A stretch of 58,769 bases of DNA from Actinomycetota bacterium (GCA_016213625.1 JACQZZ010000108.1:1-58769); one strand, 5' to 3'; positions 24,517 to 33,804 are shown, numbered from the stretch's first letter. Made by a program: numbers and translations. Notes: a model not told the origin generated them from the sequence alone.

Positions 24517-25716
24517 ATGACCGATGTCGAAGCATTGAAGCAGGCCGTGTGCGACCGGGTGGATGCACTCGCCCCTCGACTGGTGCAGGCCAGCCGCGCC
24601 ATCCACGCCCACCCCGAGGTGAATTATGAGGAGCGCTTCGCCCATCAGCTGCTCACCGACCTGCTCGAGGAGCACGGCGTGGCTCCGGTGCGCTCGGCGT
24701 ACGGCATCGAGACGGCGTTCGACGCCGCGGCCGGTACCGAGGGCCCCTCCATCGCCGTCCTGTGCGAGTACGACGCGCTGCCGGGCGTGGGACACGCCTG
24801 CGGCCACAACATCATCGCCACGGCCGGGCTCGGCGCGGGGCTGGCGGCCGCCTTCGTGGCCGAGCAGGCCGGCGGTCGAGTGCGCATCATGGGCACACCT
24901 GCGGAGGAAGGCGGCGGCGGCAAGGTGAAGATGGCCCGCGCCGGCGCCTTCGCCGACGTCGACGCGGCGATGATGGTGCACCCCGCCGACGCCGACCTGC
25001 TGACCATCGACTGCATCGCCATCCAGGAGCTCGAGGTCGAGTACCACGGCTTCGCGGCACACGCCGCGGCAGCGCCATGGGAGGGTCGCAACGCCCTCGA
25101 CGCGGCAGTGCTCGGGTACATGAACGTCGCGGCGCTGCGCCAGCACATCAAGCCCACCGAGCGCATCCACGGCATCTTCACCAAGGGTGGCGACAAGCCG
25201 AACATCGTGCCGTCGGAAGCAGCGATGGACTGGTACATCCGGTCGGGCACGCTCGAGTCGCTCCAACCGTTGAAGCAGCGGGTGTTCACGTGCCTGGAAG
25301 CGGCCGCCACGGCGTGCGGCTGCACGATGGACCACGCCTGGGTGGGCGAGACCTATGCCGACATGATCGACAACATGCCCATGGTGCGTTCCTACATCGA
25401 GAACGCCGCCCGCCTCGGGCGCACCGTCATGGATCCGGCGGCATCGGGCCGTCGGGTGGTGGGCAGCACCGACATGGGCAACATCAGCTACCTTGTGCCG
25501 TCGATCCACCCGATGATCAAGGTCGCGCCCGACGGGGTGCCCATCCACAGCGTCGCGTTCGCCGAGTTCGCCGCCAGCCCCCAGGGCGACCAGGCCGTCA
25601 TCGACGGGGCGAAGGCGATGGCCATGACCGTGATCGACCTCTGGACCTCGGCCGACCTGCTGCAACAGGTGCGGGCCGAATTCGACCTCCGACCCCGCGA
25701 CGTGGTGGTGCTCTGA
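24517..25716 (+). CDS. M20-family metallo-amidohydrolase (AbgB/ACY1L2-like)
   Basis: A 399-residue amidohydrolase. GHACGHNI and TPAEEGGGGK carry metal ligands and the catalytic Glu; the dimerisation domain spans about residues 175-290, and a final His lies in HPMIKVAPDG. The family hydrolyses N-acyl amino acids or aminobenzoyl-glutamate-type amides. The ATG at 24517 is preceded by GGAGAG 7 bases upstream and is preferred over the in-frame ATG at 24502. It probably shares a transcript with the dehydrogenase. Confidence 0.87.
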   Translation: MTDVEALKQAVCDRVDALAPRLVQASRAIHAHPEVNYEERFAHQLLTDLLEEHGVAPVRSAYGIETAFDAAAGTEGPSIAVLCEYDALPGVGHACGHNIIATAGLGAGLAAAFVAEQAGGRVRIMGTPAEEGGGGKVKMARAGAFADVDAAMMVHPADADLLTIDCIAIQELEVEYHGFAAHAAAAPWEGRNALDAAVLGYMNVAALRQHIKPTERIHGIFTKGGDKPNIVPSEAAMDWYIRSGTLESLQPLKQRVFTCLEAAATACGCTMDHAWVGETYADMIDNMPMVRSYIENAARLGRTVMDPAASGRRVVGSTDMGNISYLVPSIHPMIKVAPDGVPIHSVAFAEFAASPQGDQAVIDGAKAMAMTVIDLWTSADLLQQVRAEFDLRPRDVVVL

Positions 25717-25745
25717 GCATCCCTCGTCGATGCGAACGGTGCCCG

Positions 25746-25751
25746 TAGGAT
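25746..25751 (+). promoter_or_regulatory. Candidate -10 box that fixes the ThyX-like start
   Basis: TAGGAT ends 7 bases before the GTG at 25759. An in-frame ATG at 25750 lies inside this box, so the GTG is the more likely start. Confidence 0.55.
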
Positions 25752-25758
25752 GCCGCAC

Positions 25759-27357
25759 GTGACGGTGTACGTCCCCGAGGAATTCACTCCCGACGAAGAA
25801 GACATCCTGCGTCGGTATTTCACCAATCTCGACGGACCGGTCTTCGCGCTCGTCAACCTGCCCGAGGTGGTGAAGGGGGCACTGTTCGCTCGCTACAGCC
25901 GCAGTCCGAAGAGCCTTCGCCGTCTGTTCCTCGACGAGTTCGTGGGCGACCTCGACATCGCCGGCGACATGTCGGTCGACGCGACCATCGGCCTCGAACG
26001 GGCCGAAGAGCTGTACGAGAAGGTGTTCTTCGAGTACGGCGACGACTCGGTTGCCCAGCTCGGCGGTGTGCATCTGGCCTGTGAGCAGGCATCGAACATC
26101 CTCACCAAGGTGCTCGAGTGGGGTCGGCTGATGAGCTACCTCGAGCAGAGCACTCGCTACATCGCCTACGACTCGCGCCTGGGCGGCCGCTATCGCTTCT
26201 ATCGCGACCCGGCGCTGCTCTCCAGCCGATTCGGCACCCGCTACGTGGGCGACATGGACCGCATGTTCGACAGCTACACGCTGCTGCTCAACCGGGTCAC
26301 CGATCATGTGCGCAACACGGTGCCCCGCGAAGCGAGCGACAGCGACTTCGTCTACCGAATGGCCACGCGGGCCAAGGCCCTCGACGCCGTCCGCGGCGTG
26401 CTGCCTGCCTCGGCGCTGTCGAACGTGGGCATCTATGGCTCCGGCCAGGCCTTCGAGGCGCTCCTGGTGCGCATGCGTGCCCATCCGCTGCCCGAAGCCC
26501 GCCAGTACGCCGACCTGATGCTGCACGAGCTGCGCAAGGTGATCCCCAGCTTCCTTCGTCGCGTCGATCTCGCCGATCGTGGCGGTCGCTGGAGCCAGTA
26601 CCTGTCGAACAGTCGAGAGAACACGTCCGCGCTGGTGCAGTCGCTGTTCGGCGACACCCCGGTCGAGCCAGCGCCGCCGGTGCAACTCGTCGACTTCGAC
26701 CCCGACGCCGAGAACAAGCTGCTCGCGGCCATCTGCTACCCGCTGAGCCACCTGCCCGAGTCGCAGCTGATGGAGCGTGTCCGCACGCTCGGTCCCACCG
26801 AGCGGCTCGCGCTGCTGAAGGCATACATCGGCGATCGCGAGAATCGCCGGCACAAGCCCGGCCGTGCGTTCGAGCGCGTGGACTACCGGTTCGACGTGCT
26901 CAGCGACTACGGCGCCTTCCGCGACCTGCAGCGGCACCGCATGCTCACCATCGAGTGGCAGCAGCTCACCCCCAACCACGGGTACGTGCGCCCTGAGCTG
27001 GTGGAGGACGCCGGTGTCGCCGACGTGTTCGACGACGCCATGGCCCGTTCGGCCTCGCTGTACGACTCGCTCAAGGACGAGTTCCCGCAGCAGGCGCAGT
27101 ACGCGGTGTCGATGGCCTATCGCATGCGCTACACGATGCAGTTCAATGCCCGCGAGGCCATGCACATGCTCGAACTGCGTTCATCACCGCAGGGCCACCC
27201 CTCGTACCGCCGAGTGGCCCTCGAGATGCACCGTCTCATCGCCGAGCAGGCCGGCCACACCGCCGTCGCCGCGGCGATGACCCACCTCACCACGGAGGCT
27301 CCGGAACTGGAGCGTCTGGAGGCCGAGCGTCGGGCCGAAGCACGCCGTCAGAGCTGA
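25759..27357 (+). CDS. Double-length ThyX-like protein with degenerate motifs
   Basis: A 532-residue protein made of two ThyX-like halves. ThyX (flavin-dependent thymidylate synthase) is normally 220-250 residues and carries RHRxxSxxxxSxRY. Here the first half has LEWGRLMSYLEQSTRY (about 119-134), keeping the end of the motif but not RHR. The second half has QRHRMLTIEWQQLTPNHGY (from 391), keeping RHR but replacing the serines. Neither half alone has a full active site; the two could complement each other or the protein may have a new role. Strong helix content, no membrane segment. It stands alone with its own -10 box. Confidence 0.75.
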   Translation: MTVYVPEEFTPDEEDILRRYFTNLDGPVFALVNLPEVVKGALFARYSRSPKSLRRLFLDEFVGDLDIAGDMSVDATIGLERAEELYEKVFFEYGDDSVAQLGGVHLACEQASNILTKVLEWGRLMSYLEQSTRYIAYDSRLGGRYRFYRDPALLSSRFGTRYVGDMDRMFDSYTLLLNRVTDHVRNTVPREASDSDFVYRMATRAKALDAVRGVLPASALSNVGIYGSGQAFEALLVRMRAHPLPEARQYADLMLHELRKVIPSFLRRVDLADRGGRWSQYLSNSRENTSALVQSLFGDTPVEPAPPVQLVDFDPDAENKLLAAICYPLSHLPESQLMERVRTLGPTERLALLKAYIGDRENRRHKPGRAFERVDYRFDVLSDYGAFRDLQRHRMLTIEWQQLTPNHGYVRPELVEDAGVADVFDDAMARSASLYDSLKDEFPQQAQYAVSMAYRMRYTMQFNAREAMHMLELRSSPQGHPSYRRVALEMHRLIAEQAGHTAVAAAMTHLTTEAPELERLEAERRAEARRQS

Positions 27358-27370
27358 ATCCACGTCAATG

Positions 27371-27384
27371 GTGACCGAGGTCAC
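27371..27384. promoter_or_regulatory. CRP-like palindrome GTGA-N6-TCAC
   Basis: GTGACC-GA-GGTCAC is a perfect inverted repeat and fits the TGTGA-N6-TCACA consensus of CRP/FNR regulators. Its centre is about 53 bases upstream of the start point expected from the TAGTAT box at 27419-27424, a usual activator distance. Confidence 0.5.
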
Positions 27385-27418
27385 AGGCACGATTCGCGAC
27401 CTCGGCGAACCTCCGCCC

Positions 27419-27424
27419 TAGTAT
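27419..27424 (+). promoter_or_regulatory. Candidate -10 box of the acidic zinc-ribbon gene
   Basis: TAGTAT lies 35 bases before the ATG at 27460. Unlike most genes here this one has a real leader with an AAGGGA ribosome binding site 5 bases from the ATG. Confidence 0.5.
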
Positions 27425-27459
27425 CCCGGGCCTCACGGGGTACGCGACAAGGGACGACG

Positions 27460-27951
27460 ATGGCTGACGACGACGAGATCATGGAACCGGACGAAGAGTT
27501 CGAGGTCGACGAAGAAGCCGACATCGTCGAGATCGATCCGGAAGAACTCGACGAGGACGAGCTCGACGAGGACGTCCTGGTCGAAGACGACGAATTCGGC
27601 GACGACGACGACATCCTGGTCGCAGAAGAGGAAGAAGAAGACGACGACACGAGCGGCCCGGTGCGGCGCTCGGTCACCGCCAAGGACGAAGACGAAGACG
27701 AGGACGAGGACATGCTCGCCCCCGACGACGTCGAAGCCGACCTCGACACCATCCTCAAGGACCGGCTCGTCGCCGAGCAGGACGAGGACGAGAACGAAGA
27801 GGAAGAGCCCGAGGAGAAGGGCGAGGCCGCCGATCGCCTGCAGCCCAAGCGGGCCGACGAGCAGTTGTGCCCGAGCTGCTTCCTCCTGGTCCGCCAGAGC
27901 GCTCCCGGTTGCCCGGTGGGCGACGACGAGTGCCCGCTGTTCAGGAAGTAG
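27460..27951 (+). CDS. Highly acidic protein with C-terminal zinc ribbon (DUF4193-like)
   Basis: A 163-residue protein. Residues 1-125 are mostly Asp and Glu (long runs such as DEDEDEDED). The C-terminal 30 residues hold CPSCFLL and, further on, two more cysteines (GCPVGDDECP), a zinc-ribbon pattern. The actinobacterial DUF4193 proteins share this plan of an acidic body followed by a C-SSCFLV-type ribbon. The function is unknown; acidic tails plus zinc ribbons occur in RNA-polymerase or ribosome-associated factors. The stop codon overlaps the next GTG start by one base (TAGTG). Confidence 0.75.
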   Translation: MADDDEIMEPDEEFEVDEEADIVEIDPEELDEDELDEDVLVEDDEFGDDDDILVAEEEEEDDDTSGPVRRSVTAKDEDEDEDEDMLAPDDVEADLDTILKDRLVAEQDEDENEEEEPEEKGEAADRLQPKRADEQLCPSCFLLVRQSAPGCPVGDDECPLFRK

Positions 27952-28385
27952 TGCAGGAACTCGTTCGCCTCCTGGCGGCGCCCGACAGCGCCGAAGTGGC
28001 CGAACTCGAAGCGGCGGCGCGCGCCGCGATGGCGCTGCAGCGCGGTGGCCCCGCACGGCTCACCGAGGTCGCCCCGGTGGCCGACTGGGCCGCGCTCGTC
28101 GATGAGCAGCGGGTGTGGGTGGCCACGCTCGACCAGGTGGTCGTGGGCTATCTCGAACTGCTGGTCACCGCCACCATCGCCGAGGTGCGCCAGGTGTACG
28201 TGCACCCCGAAGCCCGAGAGTTGGGCTTCGGCGACGAGATGTTGGCCGCCGCACGCGAGGCAGCGCGACTCGCCGGGTGCACCGCACTGGAGGGCACGGC
28301 ACTTCCCGGCGATCGCGACACGAAGAACCTCTACGAGCGGGCGGGCATCGTCGCCCGCAAGATCGTGCTCAGCACGCCGCTCTGA
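27951..28385 (+). CDS. GNAT-family N-acetyltransferase
   Basis: A 144-residue acetyltransferase. The core strand is VVGYLELLVTATIAEVRQVYVHPEARELGFGDEML, in which the acetyl-CoA-binding loop is a weakened R/Q-x-x-G-x-G (ELGFGD). NLYERAGI near the end is the typical last motif. The acceptor is unknown. It is coupled to the acidic zinc-ribbon gene by a one-base overlap, so both respond to the same promoter with the CRP-like site. A convergent crotonase gene follows after 15 bases. Confidence 0.8.
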   Translation: MQELVRLLAAPDSAEVAELEAAARAAMALQRGGPARLTEVAPVADWAALVDEQRVWVATLDQVVVGYLELLVTATIAEVRQVYVHPEARELGFGDEMLAAAREAARLAGCTALEGTALPGDRDTKNLYERAGIVARKIVLSTPL

Positions 28386-28400
28386 CCAGCCGAGACGGCG

Positions 28401-29186
28401 CTACTTGCCCTGCCAGTTGGGCATGCGCTTCTCGATGAAGGCGGTGAGGCCTTCCTTGGTGTCCTCGCTGGCCATGATGCCGGCGAACTCGGCATTGGTG
28501 AGGTTGATGAGCGTCTCGTCGTCCTCGAAGGCCGCGGCGAGTACCACCTTGCGGCTGGCCCACACGGCCAGGGGAGCGCTGGTGCAGATCTTGCCGGCCA
28601 GTTCGAGTGCCTCTTCCAGCGCCTTGCCAGGCTCGACCAGACGGCTCACGAGGCCGAGATGGTACGCACGCTCACCGGGGATGGGATCGCCCGTGAGAAT
28701 GGCCTCCATGGCGGCCGCCTGGCCGATGGCGCGGGGGAGGCGGAACAGACCGCCGGCACCGGCGATGAGGTTGCGCTTCACCTCGGCCAGTCCGAACGAC
28801 GAGCGAGTGGTGCACACCACCAGATCAGCGGCCAGCACGATCTCGCAGCCACCGGCCGTGGCGAGACCGTCGACGGCCACGATGACCGGCTTCTTGCGAT
28901 CGCGGTACACGAAACCGGCGAAGCCGCCACGCTTGGTGCCCAGTCCGCCGGCCTGGCCGGAGTTGATGGCCTTCAGGTCGGCGCCCGCGCAGAACACGGG
29001 CTTCTCCTGGCCCTCGGTGTTCGCGGTGATGATGCCGACCCAGATGTTGGGATCGTCCTCCATCTGATCGATGGCGGCTTCCATGCCACTGGCCACGTCG
29101 CCGTTGACGGCGTTGCGGGCCTCCGGGCGGTTGAGCGTGATGACCGCGATGCGGCCCTGGGTCTCGTACTTCACGATGTCGGACAT
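28401..29186 (-). CDS. Enoyl-CoA hydratase/isomerase (crotonase)
   Basis: A 261-residue crotonase. AVITLNRPEARNAV is the first strand, FCAGADLKAI forms the oxyanion hole, and AVDGLATAGGCEIVLAADLVV the second. It lacks an obvious Glu pair in the catalytic positions that I can place with certainty, so hydratase versus isomerase is open. A -10 box 7 bases before the ATG indicates a leaderless start; the frame is open farther upstream only through repeat-shadow sequence. Confidence 0.88.
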   Translation of the reverse strand: MSDIVKYETQGRIAVITLNRPEARNAVNGDVASGMEAAIDQMEDDPNIWVGIITANTEGQEKPVFCAGADLKAINSGQAGGLGTKRGGFAGFVYRDRKKPVIVAVDGLATAGGCEIVLAADLVVCTTRSSFGLAEVKRNLIAGAGGLFRLPRAIGQAAAMEAILTGDPIPGERAYHLGLVSRLVEPGKALEEALELAGKICTSAPLAVWASRKVVLAAAFEDDETLINLTNAEFAGIMASEDTKEGLTAFIEKRMPNWQGK

Positions 29187-29193
29187 GGGCGCG

Positions 29194-29199
29194 ACCGTA
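29194..29199 (-). promoter_or_regulatory. Candidate -10 box, leaderless crotonase start
   Basis: On the minus strand TACGGT ends 7 bases before the ATG of the crotonase gene at 29186. Confidence 0.5.
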
Positions 29200-29220
29200 G
29201 TGTCGCGCCTGATCCGCGGG

Positions 29221-30792
29221 CTACTCGGCGGGATCCGCCTCCGGCTCAGCCACCACCTCCGGCTCAGCCACCACCTCCGGCTCAGCCACCACCTCGGGCT
29301 CAGCCACCACCTCGGGCTCAGCCACCACCTCGGGCTCAGCCACCACCTCGGGCTCAGCCACCACCTCGGGCTCAGCCACCACCTCGGGCTCGGCCACCAC
29401 CTCGGGCTCGGCGGCAGGTGCAGGTGCAGCAGCCGGCGGCTTGGGGGCGGCAGGCTTGGCCGGACGCGGCGGCGCCTTCTTGGCCGGGGCGGTGGGGCGC
29501 AGCGGCTTCGCTGCCGGTGCCTTCGCATCGACCTCGATGCCGAACAGCGCGGCCACCTGGGGCAGCAGCGAGCCGAGACGCTTCACCGTGGCGAGCAGCT
29601 CGTCACTCGTCTGCGTGGGCGCGGCACTGGGGGTGACCTGGCTGCGCACCGGGCTGAACGCCACGGCCTCGAGCACGGCGACCCAACGGTCGGGGAGCGC
29701 GTCGGTGGTGAGGTTCGCCGTGGCGGCTGCTGCCAACTTGCCGGCCAACTCGGTGGGGAACCGGACGCCGGCCTTGGGCGGCTGCGACGACAGCTTGAGG
29801 GCACGGACCACACGGCCCACGCCGATGGCCGCATCGATGTCGCCGAACCACAGGTTCAGTTCCTTCTCCTGCTTGGTGACCAGCGCGTCCTTCAGCTCGT
29901 GGGCGAGCTCGCGGGTGGTCTCGTCGCGGGCCACCATCGGGTCCTCGGATGCGGCCACCACGCTGCGCAGGTCGCGCAGGTCGAGCTCTTCGAGGTCGGC
30001 CTTGGCGGCGTCGGCTCGGTCGAGCCACTCCGCCACGCGCAGCTTCGGCAGCAGTTGCTCGGCGATGGCCAGCAGACCTGCTGCGGGGATCTCTTCCTTG
30101 CCCTCGGCGCGCAGGCGCTGGTTCTGTTCGTTGACGGCCTGACGCACGGCCGGGATGCCGCCCTGCAGCGCCCGCTCGGCAACGGCGCGCTGTGCTTCGG
30201 GCAGCTCGGCGAGCACGGCGTTGCGGTGGGTGCGGTGCGGCTTGAGGCGCTTGGCCTTCGGACGCTGCGGCAGCTCGGGCGGTGCCTGGAAACGGGGCTT
30301 GCGGTCGCCACCGGGGCGGGGACCACGCTCGCCGCCGGGACGGGGGCCGCGATCGGAGCGGGGGGCACCGTCGCCACGCGGGGCGCGGTCGCCACCGGGG
30401 CGGGGACCACGGTCGCCGCCGGGGCGGGGGCCACGGTCGGGCCGATCGCCACGCGGCGGGCGGTCGCCACGGTCGCGCCGATCGCCGCGATCACGATCGC
30501 TGCGCTCCTTGCGGGCGAGCTGCTGAGTGACGGCCTCGAACGGCTTGTCGCTGGGGATCAGCTCGAGCAGGTTCGACTTCGCAGCCTTCTCCTTCGAGGC
30601 GCTCACCGACGTGACGGTGAGCCCATCGAGCTCCACTTCGGCCTCCGCGCGCAGCACCGTGCCGACGGCTGAGCCGGCGGGCAGCAGTGCTCCATCGAGC
30701 ACGCCCTTCGGTTGCTGAGCGCCTGCGGCCCTCCAGGTCCACGTGCCGTCAGGGCGCGCACTGGTGAGCTCGATTTCGATCCTTCTGGACAT
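29221..30792 (-). CDS. Repeat-rich protein of unknown function with RG-rich middle and EPEVVA tail
   Basis: A 523-residue protein. Residues 1-70 form a beta-rich domain (IEIELTSARPDGTWTWRAAG). Residues 95-175 are an Arg/Gly/Asp/Pro-rich stretch with repeated GPRPGGDR units, which resembles RNA-binding RGG regions. Residues 180-420 are a helical domain, and the C-terminus is Ala/Pro/Lys-rich followed by nine EPEVVA repeats. DUF349-like helical content is possible but I cannot name the family. GGAGG lies close before the ATG. It is divergent from the carbonic-anhydrase-like gene. Confidence 0.7.
   Translation of the reverse strand: MSRRIEIELTSARPDGTWTWRAAGAQQPKGVLDGALLPAGSAVGTVLRAEAEVELDGLTVTSVSASKEKAAKSNLLELIPSDKPFEAVTQQLARKERSDRDRGDRRDRGDRPPRGDRPDRGPRPGGDRGPRPGGDRAPRGDGAPRSDRGPRPGGERGPRPGGDRKPRFQAPPELPQRPKAKRLKPHRTHRNAVLAELPEAQRAVAERALQGGIPAVRQAVNEQNQRLRAEGKEEIPAAGLLAIAEQLLPKLRVAEWLDRADAAKADLEELDLRDLRSVVAASEDPMVARDETTRELAHELKDALVTKQEKELNLWFGDIDAAIGVGRVVRALKLSSQPPKAGVRFPTELAGKLAAAATANLTTDALPDRWVAVLEAVAFSPVRSQVTPSAAPTQTSDELLATVKRLGSLLPQVAALFGIEVDAKAPAAKPLRPTAPAKKAPPRPAKPAAPKPPAAAPAPAAEPEVVAEPEVVAEPEVVAEPEVVAEPEVVAEPEVVAEPEVVAEPEVVAEPEVVAEPEADPAE
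29243..29404. repeat. 18-bp tandem repeat, nine units
   Basis: Nine back-to-back units of the type GGCTCAGCCACCACCTCG run from 29243 to 29404 with only one or two base differences per unit. On the minus strand they encode the EPEVVA tail of the flanking gene. The number of units could vary between strains. Confidence 0.95.
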
Positions 30793-30841
30793 AGAGCCTC
30801 CACGGTATCGGGTGGAGGGCACTTCGCTCCACCGAGCTGGC

Positions 30842-30847
30842 TACCCT
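30842..30847 (+). promoter_or_regulatory. Candidate -10 box of the hexapeptide-protein gene
   Basis: TACCCT ends 7 bases before the GTG at 30855 and favours that codon over the GTG at 30849. Confidence 0.45.
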
Positions 30848-30854
30848 CGTGCCC

Positions 30855-31373
30855 GTGCCGATCTACGCCCTCGGGGACCGCGAGCCCACCATCCACCCCG
30901 ATGCCTTCGTGCATCCCGACGCCGTGGTCATCGGATCGGTCACCATCGGCGCGCTCAGCAGCATCTGGCCCGGAGCGGTCCTGCGCGGCGACGAGGGCTT
31001 CATCCGCATCGGCGAGCGCACCAGCATCCAGGACAACAGCGTGTTGCACACGACACCCGAGTGGCCCACGGTGGTGGGTGACGACTGTGTGGTGGGCCAC
31101 ATCGTGCACCTCGAGGGCTGCACGGTGCACGACGGGTGCCTCATCGGCAACGGCAGCATCGTGCTGCATCGCGTGCAGGTGCACAGCGGCGCGATCGTCG
31201 CGGCCAACGCCGTGGTCCTCAACGACACGGTGGTGCCGTCGGGGGGCCTCGCCGTGGGTGCGCCGGCCACCATCAAAGAGGGTCGAGCGAACCCCGACCA
31301 CATCCGTCGCGGCGTCGCCGCGTACGTTGCCCGGGCGAAGTCGTACCCCACCGAACTCCGCCGCATCGGATGA
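30855..31373 (+). CDS. Gamma-carbonic-anhydrase-like hexapeptide protein
   Basis: A 172-residue left-handed beta-helix protein. GSVTIGALSSIWPGAVLRGD, then SIQDNSVLH and VVGHIVHLEGCTV carry the hexapeptide repeats and the histidines that bind metal in this family. Members include true carbonic anhydrases and related YrdA/PaaY proteins (thioesterases), so the activity is undecided. The GTG at 30855 is the chosen start. The stop codon overlaps the next ATG (TGATG). Confidence 0.88.
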   Translation: MPIYALGDREPTIHPDAFVHPDAVVIGSVTIGALSSIWPGAVLRGDEGFIRIGERTSIQDNSVLHTTPEWPTVVGDDCVVGHIVHLEGCTVHDGCLIGNGSIVLHRVQVHSGAIVAANAVVLNDTVVPSGGLAVGAPATIKEGRANPDHIRRGVAAYVARAKSYPTELRRIG

Positions 31374-32149
31374 TGCGGCAACTCGTCGTCACCGTCGCGC
31401 CGCACGAAGCGGAGCTCGCGTCCGACGCCTTGTGGGGGCTCGGTGTCGTGGCCGTCGAAGAACGCCATGTGGCCGACGGCATCGAGTTGTGGACCTCGCT
31501 CGGCGACGCCGACTCCGTCGATCTACCGTGGCCGTGGCGGTTCGTGGAGGTCGAAGAAGCCGTCGCCGACACCTGGCGCCAGTTCGCCACGCCCATCTGG
31601 GTGGAGGGCGATCTGGTGGTGCGACCCGCATGGGTGCCCTTCGAGGCGCCAGCGGGAGTCACCGTGCTGTCCATCGAACCCGGTGCCACGTTCGGCATGG
31701 GCGACCATCCCACCACCCGGCTCACCCTCGCCGCCGCTCGAGACAGCGTCACTCCGGGGTGCTCGGTGCTCGACGTCGGCTGCGGTTCGGCGGTGCTGGC
31801 CATCGGTTCGCTGTTGTTCGGTGCCGGCTCGGCCGTCGGCATCGACATCGCGCCGGCGGCGGTGCCCGTCGCCGAAGCGAATGCACTGGCAAACGGCGTG
31901 CGCGTCGACGTGAGCACAACCCCACTGGAGGAACTGGCCGGCGAATTCGACCTCGTGCTCGCCAACATCCTCGCTCCGGCGCTCGTGGCCCTGGCTCCGC
32001 ACCTGCGGCGAGTGCTCGCGCCGGGTGGCACCCTCGTCGTCAGCGGCATCCTGGAATACGCGCATGCGCACGTCCTGCGCGCGCTGGAACCGCTGCAGGT
32101 GGTGCGCACCGACACACTCGACGGATGGGCCGCAGTCACACTCCGCTGA
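31373..32149 (+). CDS. prmA: PrmA-like 50S ribosomal protein L11 methyltransferase
   Basis: A 258-residue SAM methyltransferase. The N-terminal part is a short ferredoxin-like substrate-recognition domain; the catalytic part has FGMGDHPTTRLTLAA, then VLDVGCGSAVLAIGSLLFGA (motif I) and LANILAPALVALAP, the combination specific to PrmA. PrmA trimethylates L11 lysines and the N-terminus. It is about 35 residues shorter than E. coli PrmA, mostly in the N-terminal domain. Its end overlaps the convergent kinase gene by 14 bases. Confidence 0.82.
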   Translation: MRQLVVTVAPHEAELASDALWGLGVVAVEERHVADGIELWTSLGDADSVDLPWPWRFVEVEEAVADTWRQFATPIWVEGDLVVRPAWVPFEAPAGVTVLSIEPGATFGMGDHPTTRLTLAAARDSVTPGCSVLDVGCGSAVLAIGSLLFGAGSAVGIDIAPAAVPVAEANALANGVRVDVSTTPLEELAGEFDLVLANILAPALVALAPHLRRVLAPGGTLVVSGILEYAHAHVLRALEPLQVVRTDTLDGWAAVTLR

Positions 32150-32993
32150 GCATGGCGTCGATGGCGCCGCGGTGGGGGAGCGACGGCACTGCGCCGGCCA
32201 CCGTGGTGGACAGCGCTGCCGCTGCTGAGGCATGGCGCATGGCGGTGGGAAGGTCGTCGCCCTCTGCGAGCCGGGCGCACAACACACCCGAGAAGCAGTC
32301 GCCGGCACCCGTCGTGTCGACCGGGTGCACCGCGAAGGGAGCCACGTGCACCGTGCCGTCGGCAGTGTGGAGATCCGCACCCTCCGCGCCTCGAGTCACC
32401 ACCACCGCACGCGCCCCGAGCGAGCGCAGCCGATCCACGCCGCCGAGCAGCTCCACCTCGTGCTCGTTCGGCGTGACGATGTCGCACAGCGCGAGCAGCG
32501 AGTCGGGCACGGCCTTCACCGGCGCCGGGTTCAACACGGTGATCGCCCCTGCGGCGCGCGCCGCGGTGAACGCTCGCTCGATGGCGGCCACGGGTACCTC
32601 GAGCTGAGCGAGACAGACCCGTGCCGCCGGCACCGTCGTCGCGGTCACGGCGTCATTGGCGCCGGCCACCACGACGATGGAGTTCTCGGCCGCGGACGAC
32701 ACGACGATCAATGCCCGCCCCGACGGCTCGTCGACGACGACGACGTGTTCGATGTCGATGCCGTCGTCGCGCATCACCCCCAGCAGCACCTCGGCGGCAG
32801 CATCGTGCCCCACCGCGCCGACGAACGCCGTCACAGCACCAGCGCGAGCCGCAGCGACTGCCTGGTTCAGGCCCTTGCCGCCCGGATACTCGCGGTACGA
32901 GCTGCCGGGCACCGTCTCGCCGGGCCCGGGAAGTCGATCGACCGTCGCGACGAGATCGAGGTTGGCGCTCCCCACCACACACACGTCGAACAC
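32136..32993 (-). CDS. Ribokinase-like PfkB-family sugar kinase
   Basis: A 285-residue carbohydrate kinase. The first motif is EYPGGKGLNQAVAAARAG (substrate binding); the second is VDTTGAGDCFSGVL, whose GAGD holds the catalytic Asp. NANDAV-type loops and LLGGVDRL agree with ribokinase. Natural substrate could be ribose or another pentose. It starts just after the upstream crotonase gene (one base apart on the minus strand), so the two are probably co-transcribed. Convergent 14-base overlap with prmA. Confidence 0.85.
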   Translation of the reverse strand: MFDVCVVGSANLDLVATVDRLPGPGETVPGSSYREYPGGKGLNQAVAAARAGAVTAFVGAVGHDAAAEVLLGVMRDDGIDIEHVVVVDEPSGRALIVVSSAAENSIVVVAGANDAVTATTVPAARVCLAQLEVPVAAIERAFTAARAAGAITVLNPAPVKAVPDSLLALCDIVTPNEHEVELLGGVDRLRSLGARAVVVTRGAEGADLHTADGTVHVAPFAVHPVDTTGAGDCFSGVLCARLAEGDDLPTAMRHASAAAALSTTVAGAVPSLPHRGAIDAMLSGV

Positions 32994-32994
32994 G

Positions 32995-33804
<810 letters not shown>

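Noticed and set aside
25750..25758. ATG at 25750 as start of the ThyX-like gene
   Set aside because: It lies inside the likely -10 box TAGGAT; the GTG at 25759 has the usual spacing.
24388..27165. 925-residue minus-strand frame opposite the M20 and ThyX-like genes
   Set aside because: Low-complexity His/Val/Leu/Gly composition typical of shadows; both genes beneath have family signatures.
29243..29404. Tandem 18-bp units as a CRISPR array
   Set aside because: There are no spacers: the units are contiguous and encode a hexapeptide repeat in frame.
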